64,000 nt of DNA from Treponema sp. OMZ 838 (GCF_000775995.1 NZ_CP009227.1:1966296-2030295); one strand, 5' to 3'. Positions 45,610 through 55,061 are shown, numbered from the stretch's first letter. Translations and numbers: made by a program. Notes: a model not told the origin generated them from the letters alone.

Positions 45610-47738
45610 CTAGTCGATATCCCGGTCTTCAATGCCTTCGACAACGCTATGAAGATAATCGCAATCGGGATTTACACAGGCTTTGTAGCTTCCGTTCTTT
45701 TTATCGTATTTTTCAACCATGAACCAGCCGCATTTGGGGCACGCCGAGTTGATAGGCTTAAAATGAGAGATAAAATTACACGTTGGAAAGTTGGTACAAC
45801 CGAAGAATTCTTTGCCCCGCCCTTTTGCCCGCCGGGATACGATGTCGCCGCCGCATCCGGGACGCGGGCATTTAGCCAATGGAATGGATTTGGTATTGCG
45901 GCATTCCGGAAATCCTTCGCATGCCAAGAAAAAGCCGAAGCGGCCGAGCTTTTTCATCATTCTTTTGCCGCATTTTTCGCAGGTAAAGTTTGTCGGCTCA
46001 TCGAGGCTTCCTTTCAAACTGCCTAAATGCGCCATCACCGAATCCACCTGTGTGATGAATGGGGTATAAAAGGAGCCGATAATCTTTGACCAGTCGGCAT
46101 TGTGTTCTTCTATTTCGTCCAGCTTTTGTTCCATACCGGCGGTAAAGTTGACGTCGATTACGTCGTTGAAGTTTGCGACTAACAGATCGTTGATTATTCT
46201 GCCGAGCTGAGTGGGAACAAGCTGTTTATTGGAGCGGTTAACGTAATAACGGTCGAGCAGTACCGAAATAATCGGCGCATACGTCGAGGGGCGCCCGATA
46301 CCTTTTTGTTCCAGCATTTTAACGATACTTGCGTCGGTATAGCGGGCGGGCCCCTGCGTAAAATGCTGTTCGGGTGTCAGGCTGTCTACCGTCAGGGTGT
46401 CGCCGGTTTTTAACGCCGGTAATGCCTTGCCTTTTTCTTCTTTTGAAAGGAGGAGATTCAGCACCGAATAGAAACCTTTGTCCGTTACCTTGGTAGAAGC
46501 CGTTCTAAAGACGGCATCTCCTGCGGAAATTTCATAGCTGAGCGTTTCGGTCTTTGCACCGGTCATCTGGCTCGCGGTAAAGCGTTCCCAGATAAGGGTA
46601 TAGAGGCGCAGTTGGTCGCGGTTGAGATAGTCTTTCAGATAATCGGGCGTATAATGAGCGTAAGTCGGGCGGATACCTTCGTGGGCATCCTGCGCTTTTG
46701 CTCCGACGCTGTAGAAATTGGGTTTTTCCGGCAAGTAGGCGGGATATTGCTCGCCGATCCATTTGCGTACTTCCGTAAGAGCAACATCGGAGATACGTAC
46801 CGAGTCGGTACGCATATAGGTGATTAAACCGACGCGGCTTGAGCCGACGGCGATACCTTCGTACAACTGTTGAGCAATCTGCATTGTCTTACGGGAGGTA
46901 AAGCCGAGCCTATTTGCTGCCGTTTGCTGCATCGTGGAGGTTGTAAACGGCGGTTTCGGATTGATGGTCTTTTGCGTGCTTTTGACATCGGTAACCGTTG
47001 CCTCTTTTCCGCTCAATACATCGATAATCGCCTGTACCTCCCGCTCGTTCTTCAGCGCCGGTTTTTCTCCGTTATATAATGCGAGTTGGGCGTTAAAGGC
47101 TGTTTTCCCCTTTTTAAAAGCTCCTTCCAGTGTCCAAAATTCTTCGGGGATAAAACTTTCTACCTCCGCTTCCCGTTCGCAGATGAGGCGCAGCGCAACC
47201 GACTGTACCCGCCCCGCGGAAAGCCCGTTCTTTACTTTTTGCCAAAGCAGCGGAGAAAGGTTGTAGCCGACAAGCCGGTCGAGTACGCGGCGGGCTTTTT
47301 GCGCATTCACCTTTGCCTCATCGATATCCATAGGATTCTGCACGGCGGTTTTAATCGCCTGCGGAGTGATTTCGTTAAAGACGATACGGTTGATAGGCAC
47401 ATCTTCGCATTTTTCCCGTATCGCATTGCACAGATGATAGGCGATTGCCTCCCCTTCGCGGTCATTATCACTTGCGAGAAAGACGTGTTGAGCATTTTTT
47501 GCATCTTGCTGCAGCTCTTTTAAGAGTTTAGCTCTGCCGCGCACGGTGATATATTCGGGCTGAAAGCCGTGTTCGATATCGATTGCGATACGGGACTTCG
47601 GCAGATCGATCAGGTGCCCCATCGAAGCCTTAACCGTATAGCCGCTGCCTAAATACTTTTCGATTGTTTTTGCTTTTGCCGGAGACTCTACGATAATTAA
47701 GTTTGTTTTTTCGTTTTTGCTGCGGTTTTCTTCGCCAT
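45610..47738 (-). CDS. topA: DNA topoisomerase I TopA, frame broken near the N-terminus
   Basis: The expected start is the ATG at 47738 (AAGGAG upstream on its strand; MAKKTAAKTKK). That frame stops after 13 codons. One extra A in the A6 run (47706-47711, coding strand) restores NLIIVESPAKAKTIEKYLGSGYTVKASMGHLIDLPKSR and joins the long downstream frame, giving about 709 residues. The Toprim domain thus spans the break. The downstream part is intact: DNDREGEAIAYHL, the catalytic Tyr in GLITYMRTDSVRIS, and three C-terminal Cys4 zinc ribbons (CEKCGKRM, CPRPGCGG, CPKCGWFM). TopA relaxes negative supercoils and is essential in most bacteria, so a sequencing error is the simplest explanation. Confidence 0.9.
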
Positions 47739-47739
47739 A

Positions 47740-48693
47740 TTATGGTGCTCCTTTCTCAAACAAAGGTAGTTGTATGTGCTGCTCTCTCTGTAAATACTGC
47801 AAGGTCGGATGTGCCCATTCGCGTAAAAGGTCGCCGGCATGTTCTACCGGAATCGCTCCGTCCTCAGCAAGTTTTTTGCAGCCGGTATTCTGTACGGAAT
47901 CCTGCATTCCGGCGTATATGCATACGTCGCGTCCTTGCTCAAGGGCAAAGTCCGCCGTAATAAGCGCCCCTGATTTCGCCGGCGCTTCGACGACAACGGT
48001 TGCGCGGGCTAACCCCGAAATAATCCGGTTACGCTGCGGAAAGCGGTAGGCAAGCGGCAGCTCCCCGGGCGCATATTCGCTGAGGATGCACCCGCCCGTT
48101 TCCAGTATCCGGCCTGCGAGCCGTGCATTGCTCTGCGGGTAGAGCCGGTCAAGTCCGCAGGCGAGTACAGCCGTCGTGAGGCCGCCGCCTTCCAAGGCTC
48201 CCCGGTGCGCAAAGGTGTCGATACCGCGTGCCAGCCCCGAAAGAACGGGGATGCCGGCGTGCCCGCATTCGGTGCCCAGCTGCAGTGCCGCCTTAATGCC
48301 GTTTCCTGTCGGGCGGCGTGTGCCGACAATCGCCGCTGCGGGCGTATCGGCCTGCGGTAAGACGCCGCGGTAGTACAGCAAAAAAGGCGCATCGGGAATT
48401 TCCCGCAGCAGGGGAGGGAAGTCGGCGTCATCGTAAAACGTCATGTTGATTCGGCAATACTTCATCAGCGCTTCAGCTTTTTCCACTGCCTGCGGCAGCT
48501 GTTCGGGCTTATAACTGCGTGTGCGGAGTGTCCGCTGTATCAGCCTGCTCAGCGTATCTATTGAACTTACTGTAAGTGCTTGCAAAGTGTCAAGCGTGCG
48601 GGCAAGTAAAAGGCGCTCGCTGCCCTTTAGAAAAGAGCAATAAGAGAGCGCAATGTAGAGTTTCCGCTTTTCAGAATCGGTTTTTGTATTCAT
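47740..48693 (-). CDS. dprA: DNA processing protein DprA
   Basis: 317 residues. The Rossmann-like DprA core is present: FLLYYRGVLP, AAIVGTRRPTGNG, VLSGLARGIDTFAHRGALEGGG, TAVLACGLDRLYPQSN, EYAPGELPLAYRFPQRNRIISGLA and VEAPAKSGALITADFALEQGRDVC. DprA loads RecA onto incoming single-stranded DNA during natural transformation and is also widespread in species not known to be competent. A short winged-helix-like tail is missing or reduced. It ends one base before the topA start codon, so the pair is probably co-transcribed. Confidence 0.93.
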   Translation of the reverse strand: MNTKTDSEKRKLYIALSYCSFLKGSERLLLARTLDTLQALTVSSIDTLSRLIQRTLRTRSYKPEQLPQAVEKAEALMKYCRINMTFYDDADFPPLLREIPDAPFLLYYRGVLPQADTPAAAIVGTRRPTGNGIKAALQLGTECGHAGIPVLSGLARGIDTFAHRGALEGGGLTTAVLACGLDRLYPQSNARLAGRILETGGCILSEYAPGELPLAYRFPQRNRIISGLARATVVVEAPAKSGALITADFALEQGRDVCIYAGMQDSVQNTGCKKLAEDGAIPVEHAGDLLREWAHPTLQYLQREQHIQLPLFEKGAP

Positions 48694-48738
48694 TATTATA
48701 GTTTTTGTCGAATTCTATTGCCGAGCAGTTGTTGACCG

Positions 48739-49458
48739 TTAGCGCCGTGCATTTTCTACGAAAGCTTTGTTCCGTTCGGCGTCGGCGCGCTGTTCGGCGC
48801 TTCCGCTCGTTTTGATAATGCGGTCGTAGGCGGCAATCGCTTTTTCATATTGACCGGTCATGTAATAGGCGCGTCCAAGGATGAATAAGGAATCCAGCGG
48901 CTTTTTTTCGCGGGCGGCAACCGGTTCCATGATCGTAATGGCATCCTCCGGCCGGTTCAATTCAAAAACATAGAGTACGGACAGTGCGTATACCGCCCGT
49001 GTATAGGTTGGATCAAGCTCTACGGCGCGTTTATAGGCTGAGACCGACAGGTCGAAATATGCTTGCCGTTCGCCGAGGCTCATATTGGGGTAATCGAGGG
49101 TGCTTTTTGCGATAATAGCGGCACATACGCCGATTTGATAAAACACATGCTGATTTTCGGGGAAGTATTCCAATGCATTGCGGAAGGATTCAATCGCTTT
49201 TTTGTACATCTTTTTATCCATGTACCGGCGGCCGAGTATTTTGTACCAAATGCCGACTCGCTGTTCCATAGTTAGGATTTCGTTGATCTTTCCCTGATAC
49301 TTTTGTATGGCCGATTCCAATTCTTGTATAGAAGACGGATTCTTGACGCCCATCTCCATATCCTGCATTCGCCGAATAAAGGCATTGTCCTTACAGGCAG
49401 TAAAAAGGAAAAGAATTGAACACAACAGCCCCGCATACGGAACTTTTTTTGATTTCAT
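48739..49458 (-). CDS. TPR lipoprotein
   Basis: 239 residues from the ATG at 49458; an in-frame GTG two codons upstream is less likely. The lipobox LFTAC puts the lipidated Cys at residue 22. Four or more TPR units follow (for example KMYKKAIESFRNALEYFPENQHVFYQIG, AVELDPTYTRAVYALSVLYVF and YYMTGQYEKAIAAYDRII). It would sit in the periplasm or outer membrane inner leaflet and mediate protein contacts. Partners are unknown. It lies 45 bases upstream of dprA on the same strand. Confidence 0.82.
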   Translation of the reverse strand: MKSKKVPYAGLLCSILFLFTACKDNAFIRRMQDMEMGVKNPSSIQELESAIQKYQGKINEILTMEQRVGIWYKILGRRYMDKKMYKKAIESFRNALEYFPENQHVFYQIGVCAAIIAKSTLDYPNMSLGERQAYFDLSVSAYKRAVELDPTYTRAVYALSVLYVFELNRPEDAITIMEPVAAREKKPLDSLFILGRAYYMTGQYEKAIAAYDRIIKTSGSAEQRADAERNKAFVENARR

Positions 49459-49501
49459 GTACACCTTCTTTTATTCAGCGCCGCCACAGATGACGGTGGT
49501 T

Positions 49502-49546
49502 ATATTTCATGAGTGATGACAAGGATGTTCATCACCCGTGAAATAT
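49502..49546. repeat. 18-bp inverted repeat upstream of the TPR lipoprotein gene
   Basis: Arms 49502-49519 and 49529-49546 pair over 18 positions with two mismatches that become G-U pairs in RNA on one strand, across a 9-base loop. The 49459-49797 gap holds only this repeat, the antiporter promoter and its leader. Confidence 0.8.
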
Positions 49547-49677
49547 TCTTATATATCTTTGTATGATTGTCAATATTACGGCAGCGGACTTCGGGCTGTG
49601 GATAAATGAGCCTTTTTTTCGGAATTCCGGGGCATAAAGGAAATTTGTATCTTTTGCTTAACTTTTTCTGTAAAATA

Positions 49678-49706
49678 TTGCGGTTCTTTTTCCTTTTTAC
49701 TATAAT
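49678..49706 (+). promoter_or_regulatory. Candidate promoter of the CPA2 antiporter gene
   Basis: TTGCGG at 49678-49683 and a perfect TATAAT at 49701-49706 with 17-base spacing. The leader is about 85 bases and contains several short inverted repeats. Confidence 0.6.
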
Positions 49707-49767
49707 GAATCCTCAAAATAGGGAACCACTGGTTAATCCGAACGCGAATTAATCAACGCGCCCTTAA

Positions 49768-49785
49768 TATACCCTTTCGGGTATA
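49768..49785 (+). promoter_or_regulatory. 7-bp hairpin abutting the antiporter Shine-Dalgarno
   Basis: TATACCC (49768-49774) and GGGTATA (49779-49785) form a perfect stem with a TTTC loop. The very next bases are the Shine-Dalgarno AAGGAG (49786-49791). Folding could modulate ribosome access. No ligand class is recognised. Confidence 0.6.
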
Positions 49786-49797
49786 AAGGAGTTGTTT

Positions 49798-51054
49798 ATG
49801 TCTGCTAAGGAAATACCGATTGAAGAAATCGCACTGCAAATTGTCCTTTCCGTCGGAATTATTATTATCGCTGCAAAGTATCTTGGTCTGCTTGCTAAAA
49901 AATTCAATATTCCGCAGGTTGCCGGCGAAATTGTTGCAGGGCTTTTCTTACGCTACCTGCCTTTTTTCCGTAATTTCGGCGGCGTCGAACCGAATATTAT
50001 CTACGCTGGAACCAACCAATTTATCGAGTATATGTCAGAAATCGGCGTTATTCTGATTATGTTTTCCGCCGGATTGGGTACTAATTTAAAATCGCTTGTA
50101 AAATCCGGTATAAAATCAACCGTGATTGCTGCCTGCGGTGTTATCATACCATTGGTTTTAGGTACGGTTATGGCGTTGGGCTTTTGGGGTTTTGACGGCT
50201 TCGGGACACCGCTATTTTATCAAGCGCTATTCATCGGTACTATTTTAACGGCAACTTCGGTCAGTATTACCGTTGTTGCATTGAAAGAGCTGGGCAAGAT
50301 AAATTCGGAAGTCGGGCAAACAATTATCAGCGCTGCAATTATTGATGATGTCTTTGGTATTATTGTATTAACGGTTGTGCTCGGCGCAAGTTCCGGTAAG
50401 AGCGATTACCTCGGACTTATCATAAAAACGGCAGCATTCTTTGGCGCTTCATTGGTCGTGGGGTACCTGATTTACCGAATTTTTAAATGGTATGATAACC
50501 GGCATCCGCATACCCACCGTATTTCGATTTACGGGTTGGGCGTTGCTTTAATTTTTGCCTATTGTACAGAACGCTTCTTCGGTATCGCTGATATCACCGG
50601 TGCGTATGTCGCAGGGGTTGTATTTTGCAATTTACATGATGCCTCTTATATGGAGAAAAAAATAGATATCAATTCATATATGTTTTTTAGTCCTCTCTTT
50701 TTTACTGCTATCGGACTTAAAACGGATTTAAGCGGACTGAATATGAGCTTAATATGGTTTTCGATCGCCTTTGTGCTTGTCGGTTGTATTGCAAAAATAA
50801 TCGGCTGCGGCGGTTCGGCTTTGGCTTTGGGCTTTAAGCGACAGGAATCGCTCCAGATAGGGCTGGGAATGATGGTGCGCGGTGAGGTAGCCCTTATCGT
50901 AGCTCAAAAGGGACTTGCCGTCGGCATGGTTCAGGCTGAATATTTTGCACCGGTCATTTTGCTGATTATTGTTTCTTCCATGATTGTGCCTATTTTGCTT
51001 GGAAAAGCATTTTCGGAAAAGAATCTGCCTCCGGCAGGAACAGCCACCGTATAG
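49798..51054 (+). CDS. CPA2 family cation:proton antiporter
   Basis: 418 residues from the ATG at 49798 (AAGGAG six bases upstream). About twelve to thirteen membrane helices are visible. The paired acidic residues D183-D184 in SAAIIDDVFGIIVL match the DD motif of electrogenic NapA/GerN-type exchangers, and MVRGEVALIVAQKGLAVGM is a conserved C-terminal helix. There is no C-terminal RCK/TrkA domain, unlike KefB/KefC. It would exchange Na+ or K+ for protons. The cation cannot be told from sequence. Confidence 0.9.
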   Translation: MSAKEIPIEEIALQIVLSVGIIIIAAKYLGLLAKKFNIPQVAGEIVAGLFLRYLPFFRNFGGVEPNIIYAGTNQFIEYMSEIGVILIMFSAGLGTNLKSLVKSGIKSTVIAACGVIIPLVLGTVMALGFWGFDGFGTPLFYQALFIGTILTATSVSITVVALKELGKINSEVGQTIISAAIIDDVFGIIVLTVVLGASSGKSDYLGLIIKTAAFFGASLVVGYLIYRIFKWYDNRHPHTHRISIYGLGVALIFAYCTERFFGIADITGAYVAGVVFCNLHDASYMEKKIDINSYMFFSPLFFTAIGLKTDLSGLNMSLIWFSIAFVLVGCIAKIIGCGGSALALGFKRQESLQIGLGMMVRGEVALIVAQKGLAVGMVQAEYFAPVILLIIVSSMIVPILLGKAFSEKNLPPAGTATV

Positions 51055-51073
51055 CCGGAGCTCCGGATAGTAT

Positions 51074-51697
51074 ATGGATACGGCATTTTTCGATTCAAAA
51101 GCAGAGCAATGGGATGCACACCGCACGCGGGTGTTGAGGGCGGAAGAGATATATAGAAAAATTATCGCTGAGATATGCCCTCAGCCTTACAGCAAGGTGC
51201 TTGATTTCGGTTGCGGGACAGGCTTGCTCGGATTTCATTTTGTTGATTGTGCAGTTGAAGTAACGTTTGCCGACATCTCCGCCGGTATGCTCGAACAGGT
51301 GTGCAAAAAAGCTGCAACGCTTGGGAGCGGCAGTGTAAAGACCATCGATTTAACGGAGCATACCGTTACGGAAGCATACGATATTATTGTTTCACTGTTG
51401 GCGCTCTATCATGTTGACGATATAGAAAAAACGGTTTGCGGCTTGGCTTCACATGTTGCCGAGGGCGGATATCTCTGCCTTTCGGATCTCGATCTTGAAG
51501 ATGGGAGTTTCCATTACCCCAATACGGCGCCTCATAACGGAATAGACCGTGATGCGGTTATGAATGCGGCTCGTAAGAGCGGTATTCACGTTATTTGTAA
51601 CAAAACCGTATATACTGAGCAAAAGATTATCGATGGCGCCGTAAAAACATATCCTATTTTTTTAATCATTGGGATGCGGGACACTAACCGAAGATAG
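51074..51697 (+). CDS. Class I SAM-dependent methyltransferase
   Basis: 207 residues. Motif I is VLDFGCGTGLLGFHF, followed by VTFADISAGMLEQVCKKA and DIIVSLLALYHVDDIEKTV. This is the Methyltransf_11/25 type. The substrate is unknown. It begins 20 bases after the antiporter stop without a strong Shine-Dalgarno, so it is likely read from the same transcript. Confidence 0.85.
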   Translation: MDTAFFDSKAEQWDAHRTRVLRAEEIYRKIIAEICPQPYSKVLDFGCGTGLLGFHFVDCAVEVTFADISAGMLEQVCKKAATLGSGSVKTIDLTEHTVTEAYDIIVSLLALYHVDDIEKTVCGLASHVAEGGYLCLSDLDLEDGSFHYPNTAPHNGIDRDAVMNAARKSGIHVICNKTVYTEQKIIDGAVKTYPIFLIIGMRDTNRR

Positions 51698-51715
51698 GCT
51701 ATAGGGCGCGGCTGC

Positions 51716-52843
51716 TTATCGGCTTTCGTTCACAAAGACACGGGGAACACGCTTGTGGATACCGCAGGTGATTTCGTAGGGAATAGTGCCTGCAATGTCT
51801 GCCAGTGTTTGTGCGCTGTTGTCCTGAGGGTTGGGGCCGAATATGCACACCTCATCCCACCGTTGTACCCACGGGTGCGCGCCGAGGTCAACCATGCATT
51901 GATCCATACATATTCTACCGATAATCGGAAAGAATTCGTTGCCGATGCGTACTTTTAGTCCGGGCGAAAGTGCGCGGCGTAAACCGTCTGCATATCCGAT
52001 CGGGAGGGTTGCGATATAGGTATCCTGAGGAGCTGTCCAGTTGCGCCCGTAGGAAACGCAGGTGCCCGCGCGTATCTGTTTTATCAGCACTACCTGCGTT
52101 ACCAGTTCCATAACGGGTTTTACGTCGATAGCCGTTGCCGTATCCTGTAAGGGCAGGTAGCCATAGGCGAGGAGTCCGGGGCGAACCATATCAAACCGAG
52201 CTTCGGGCATCATCTGCACCGCGCCTGAGTTGGCGGCATGAACGAGCGGGATGTGTATGCCTGTCTGTCTGATTGCTTCGACGGCATCGCTAAAACGTTC
52301 CAGCTGATCTTTTGTAAAAGCGCGGTCGGATTCCGAATCGGAATCCGCAACGGCAAAGTGGGTTGCAACGCCTTGCAACCGTAAATTTTTTGCCCGCACA
52401 ATTTGGGTCGCCAGTTTTACCGCTTCCGACGGCTTGCAGCCTATCCTGCTCATACCGGTATCTATTTTAAGATGTACCGCAACGGTTTTCTTTTGCGCAT
52501 CGGCCGCGCGATTGAGTTCATTGATGAATTCCTCATCGATAACAAGCGGTTCCAGTTTATAGTCTATAATAGAATCTATTTCTTCCAAAATCGGCAGACT
52601 GAGCGAAATGATGGGGGCGACAATGCCAGCCTCTCGAAGCTCTATACCTTCCTGTACGGAAGCGACGGCAAGGTATGAAACTCCTGCTCTGATGGCTGCA
52701 ATCGCTGTCCGTATGGCTCCGTGTCCGTAGGCATCAGCTTTAACCGGTAAACATATCTTTGTTTCCGGGGCAAGGGTTTGTTTGATTTGGGTAATGTTAT
52801 GTTTCAGATTATCCAGATGGATAATCGCTTTTGTTGCACGCAT
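51716..52843 (-). CDS. alr: Alanine racemase
   Basis: 375 residues. The PLP lysine is in CLPVKADAYGHGAI, and the second catalytic residue, Tyr, is in CVSYGRNWTAP. GYADGLRR and IGRICMDQCMVDLG are further family motifs. It makes D-alanine for peptidoglycan. The ATG at 52843 (MRATKAIIHLDNLKHN) gives the normal N-terminus. An ATG at 52852 overlaps the -10 element. Its 3' end faces the methyltransferase gene, and it is divergent from the FTR1 gene. Confidence 0.95.
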   Translation of the reverse strand: MRATKAIIHLDNLKHNITQIKQTLAPETKICLPVKADAYGHGAIRTAIAAIRAGVSYLAVASVQEGIELREAGIVAPIISLSLPILEEIDSIIDYKLEPLVIDEEFINELNRAADAQKKTVAVHLKIDTGMSRIGCKPSEAVKLATQIVRAKNLRLQGVATHFAVADSDSESDRAFTKDQLERFSDAVEAIRQTGIHIPLVHAANSGAVQMMPEARFDMVRPGLLAYGYLPLQDTATAIDVKPVMELVTQVVLIKQIRAGTCVSYGRNWTAPQDTYIATLPIGYADGLRRALSPGLKVRIGNEFFPIIGRICMDQCMVDLGAHPWVQRWDEVCIFGPNPQDNSAQTLADIAGTIPYEITCGIHKRVPRVFVNESR

Positions 52844-52850
52844 GGGCGGC

Positions 52851-52879
52851 ATTGTACTGCAAACGGCAAAGAATTGCAA
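52851..52879 (-). promoter_or_regulatory. Candidate alr promoter giving a leaderless mRNA
   Basis: On the minus strand, TTGCAA (52874-52879) and TACAAT (52851-52856) are 17 bases apart. The -10 is followed by seven bases and then the ATG at 52843, so transcription would start at the A of the start codon. Confidence 0.5.
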
Positions 52880-52908
52880 TTTATATTTTTGTCAACTGTG
52901 CTTAACCC

Positions 52909-52936
52909 TTGACATTATTTTTATGAGTGATATACT
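52909..52936 (+). promoter_or_regulatory. Strong promoter of the FTR1/Tp34 metal-uptake cluster
   Basis: A perfect TTGACA (52909-52914) and TATACT (52931-52936) with 16-base spacing. The leader of about 40 bases contains the overlapping palindromes TTAGCTAA (52956-52963) and CTAATTAG (52960-52967). These could bind a DtxR/TroR- or Fur-type metal regulator, but neither matches a known box well. Confidence 0.75.
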
Positions 52937-52978
52937 AACGGCATATTTGTAAGTTTTAGCTAATTAGTTGAGGGCTTT

Positions 52979-54277
52979 ATGTATATTACACAGAATAAAA
53001 AACATGCCTTTGCCGCAATTTTGTTCGCTTTATCGTTCATATTTATTCCGGTTAGCGGACTGTATGCCGCAAACGACGAAGAGGTGCTGGATTCGTGGAC
53101 AGGAATTGTAAAAAAGATGGAAGTGCACCTCAATAATGCCTACGATCTTTATACTCAAGGGAAATCCAAAGAAGCGTATGACGAAGTGAACGTCGCGTAC
53201 TTTAGATTTTATGAATCTAAAGGGATGGAAAAGATAACGATGGGGTACCTTTCCGGTGCGCGTAAGACAACGGTAGAAAATGCGTTTTACGAATACCGCC
53301 GGAACGTCTACAGCGATAAAGATAATGAGATGGTAAAAGCGCATAAAGATAAGCTTATTGCAATGCTTTACCATGATGCAGCCGAGCTTGACGGCACGTT
53401 GGACGAAAGCGGCAGCGAGACTGCAAATACCGCTCAATCGGCAGTTGTTGCAACGTTTATTTCCTGTTTTGTATTGGTACTCCGCGAAGGCTTGGAAGCA
53501 ATCCTTGTTATCGCCGCTATTATCGCCTATCTTGTAAAAACGGGGAAAAAGAAATATATCATGTCGGTATATGTCGGTGCGTTGGGCGGTATCTTGGTAA
53601 GTATTCTGTTGGCCTTTTTGTTCGGCGCTGTTGCCGGTGCACAGAGCGGCATCGCTCAGGAAGTTTTTGAAGGCATCGGTATGTTTGTCGCAGTTATCGT
53701 GTTGTTCTATGTCAGTAACTGGATGCTTTCAAAGTCCGAAACCGAAGCATGGGAGCGGTACATTCATAAGAAGGTTGAAGCATCGGTTTCTACCGGAAAT
53801 AAATGGGTCTTAATTTTCGCGGCCTTTATTGCAGTTGCGCGTGAAGGCGCCGAGCTTATTCTCTTTTTCCAGGGCGTTCCCGTTCATGGAACGAGCGGCA
53901 GGAATGCAATGATCTTGGCGATTGTGCTGTCAGCGGTTGTTTTGATTGCGGTGTTCCTAGTATTTAGGTTCTTAACCGTGCGGTTGCCATTAAAGCCTTT
54001 CTTCTTGGTTACCAGTATATTGATGTATGCGATGTGCTTTTCGTTTACCGGAAAAGGTGTGTCGGAACTGCAAGCTGCCGGTGTTGTCAATAAGACCGTT
54101 ATTCCGTGGATGAGTTTTGAAATGGACTTCCTCGGTATTTATGCAACGTATGAAAGTCTCATCCCGCAGATTATCGTGCTTGCGGTGATTATCACAATGT
54201 CTGTTGTGTATGCAAAAAAGAATAAACAACAGCGTGCTCAAATTGAAGCTGAAAAGGCGAGGATTGGGCAAAAGTAA
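52979..54277 (+). CDS. FTR1-family iron/metal permease with N-terminal periplasmic domain
   Basis: 432 residues. A signal peptide (AAILFALSFIFIPVSGLYAA) is followed by about 110 periplasmic residues rich in charged helices, then seven membrane helices. The paired FTR1 motifs REGLE (169-173) and REGAE (288-292) are the metal-translocating signatures. FTR1 family members move ferric or ferrous iron across the inner membrane. The gene leads a cluster whose order matches the Campylobacter Cj1658-Cj1663 iron system. A strong promoter precedes it, and a 13-bp hairpin follows the stop. Confidence 0.93.
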   Translation: MYITQNKKHAFAAILFALSFIFIPVSGLYAANDEEVLDSWTGIVKKMEVHLNNAYDLYTQGKSKEAYDEVNVAYFRFYESKGMEKITMGYLSGARKTTVENAFYEYRRNVYSDKDNEMVKAHKDKLIAMLYHDAAELDGTLDESGSETANTAQSAVVATFISCFVLVLREGLEAILVIAAIIAYLVKTGKKKYIMSVYVGALGGILVSILLAFLFGAVAGAQSGIAQEVFEGIGMFVAVIVLFYVSNWMLSKSETEAWERYIHKKVEASVSTGNKWVLIFAAFIAVAREGAELILFFQGVPVHGTSGRNAMILAIVLSAVVLIAVFLVFRFLTVRLPLKPFFLVTSILMYAMCFSFTGKGVSELQAAGVVNKTVIPWMSFEMDFLGIYATYESLIPQIIVLAVIITMSVVYAKKNKQQRAQIEAEKARIGQK

Positions 54278-54287
54278 AAAAATATAG

Positions 54288-54320
54288 GGCGATCTCAAAA
54301 GCAAAGTTTTTGAGATCGCC
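54288..54320. repeat. 13-bp hairpin between the FTR1 gene and tpd
   Basis: Perfect arms 54288-54300 and 54308-54320 with a 7-base loop, 10 bases after the FTR1 stop. There is no T-tract on the plus strand. It may mark an RNA processing or stability point between a membrane protein and an abundant lipoprotein. Confidence 0.8.
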
Positions 54321-54437
54321 GATGACAACTGCTTTTGGGCTGCCGGATTGTGGAAAATAACTGGTGTCCTACAAGGCTGTAATGAATGTGAAACAAAAAG
54401 AAAATAAAGATATATTATTTAGGAGGATAGTTTCAAA

Positions 54438-55061
54438 ATGAAGAAAACAGTATCTTTTCTTTTTGCACTGATTGCAATCGCTTTTGTGCTTGCATCATGT
54501 GACAAACCTGCGCAAAAGCAGGAAATGGCAAAACCTGCCGCAGAGCAAAAAGCTGCGGCTCCTGCACCGACTGCAGAAGAGGCAGCAGGTTTTGATGAGT
54601 TCCCAATCGGGGACGAACAGGATGTTGGTCCGCTCCACATCGGTGGCGTTTACTTCCAGCCGGTTGACATGGAACCTGCCGGAAACAGCCTTTCCAAGAA
54701 CGAAGCTGACTGCCACATCGAAGCGGATATCCACGCAAATGATGAGGGTAAGGTGCTTGGTTACGGCGTAGGCGACTTTGTTCCGTATCTTCATGTTAAG
54801 GCTTATGTTCAAAAGCAAGGCTCGAGCAAAGTGCAGGAAGTTGCATTTATGCCGATGAATGCCGATGACGGCCCCCACTACGGTGCAAACATGAAGTTCG
54901 AAGAAGGTCTCGGCAAATACAATGTCAAATTCGAAATCAAAGCTCCGGGTAACGATTACCTGTTGCACGTTGACAAAGAAACCGGTGTTACCGGCCGTTT
55001 CTGGACGGAACCGCTCGTTGTCGAATGGAAAGATTTTGAATGGAAAGGACCTCAGTGGTAA
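54438..55061 (+). CDS. tpd: Tp34/P19 family periplasmic metal-binding lipoprotein
   Basis: 207 residues, with AGGAGG at 54421-54426. The lipobox LASC gives Cys21 as the lipidated residue. An Ala/Glu/Lys-rich linker leads to the P19 domain with PIGDEQDVGPLHIGGVYF, NEADCHIEADIHAND and MNADDGPHYGANM. The His, Met and acidic residues match the metal ligands described for Tp34 (Tp0971) and Campylobacter P19, which bind zinc/copper and iron. It would pass iron to the FTR1 permease. This is probably an abundant surface or periplasmic antigen, as Tp34 is in T. pallidum. Confidence 0.95.
   Translation: MKKTVSFLFALIAIAFVLASCDKPAQKQEMAKPAAEQKAAAPAPTAEEAAGFDEFPIGDEQDVGPLHIGGVYFQPVDMEPAGNSLSKNEADCHIEADIHANDEGKVLGYGVGDFVPYLHVKAYVQKQGSSKVQEVAFMPMNADDGPHYGANMKFEEGLGKYNVKFEIKAPGNDYLLHVDKETGVTGRFWTEPLVVEWKDFEWKGPQW

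Noticed and set aside
47706-47711. Phase variation of topA
   Set aside because: An on/off switch in an essential enzyme is implausible, and the tract is short. Sequencing error is preferred.
48694-48715. TATAAT next to the dprA start as its promoter
   Set aside because: It ends one base before the ATG, which would put the transcription start inside the gene, and there is no -35 element.
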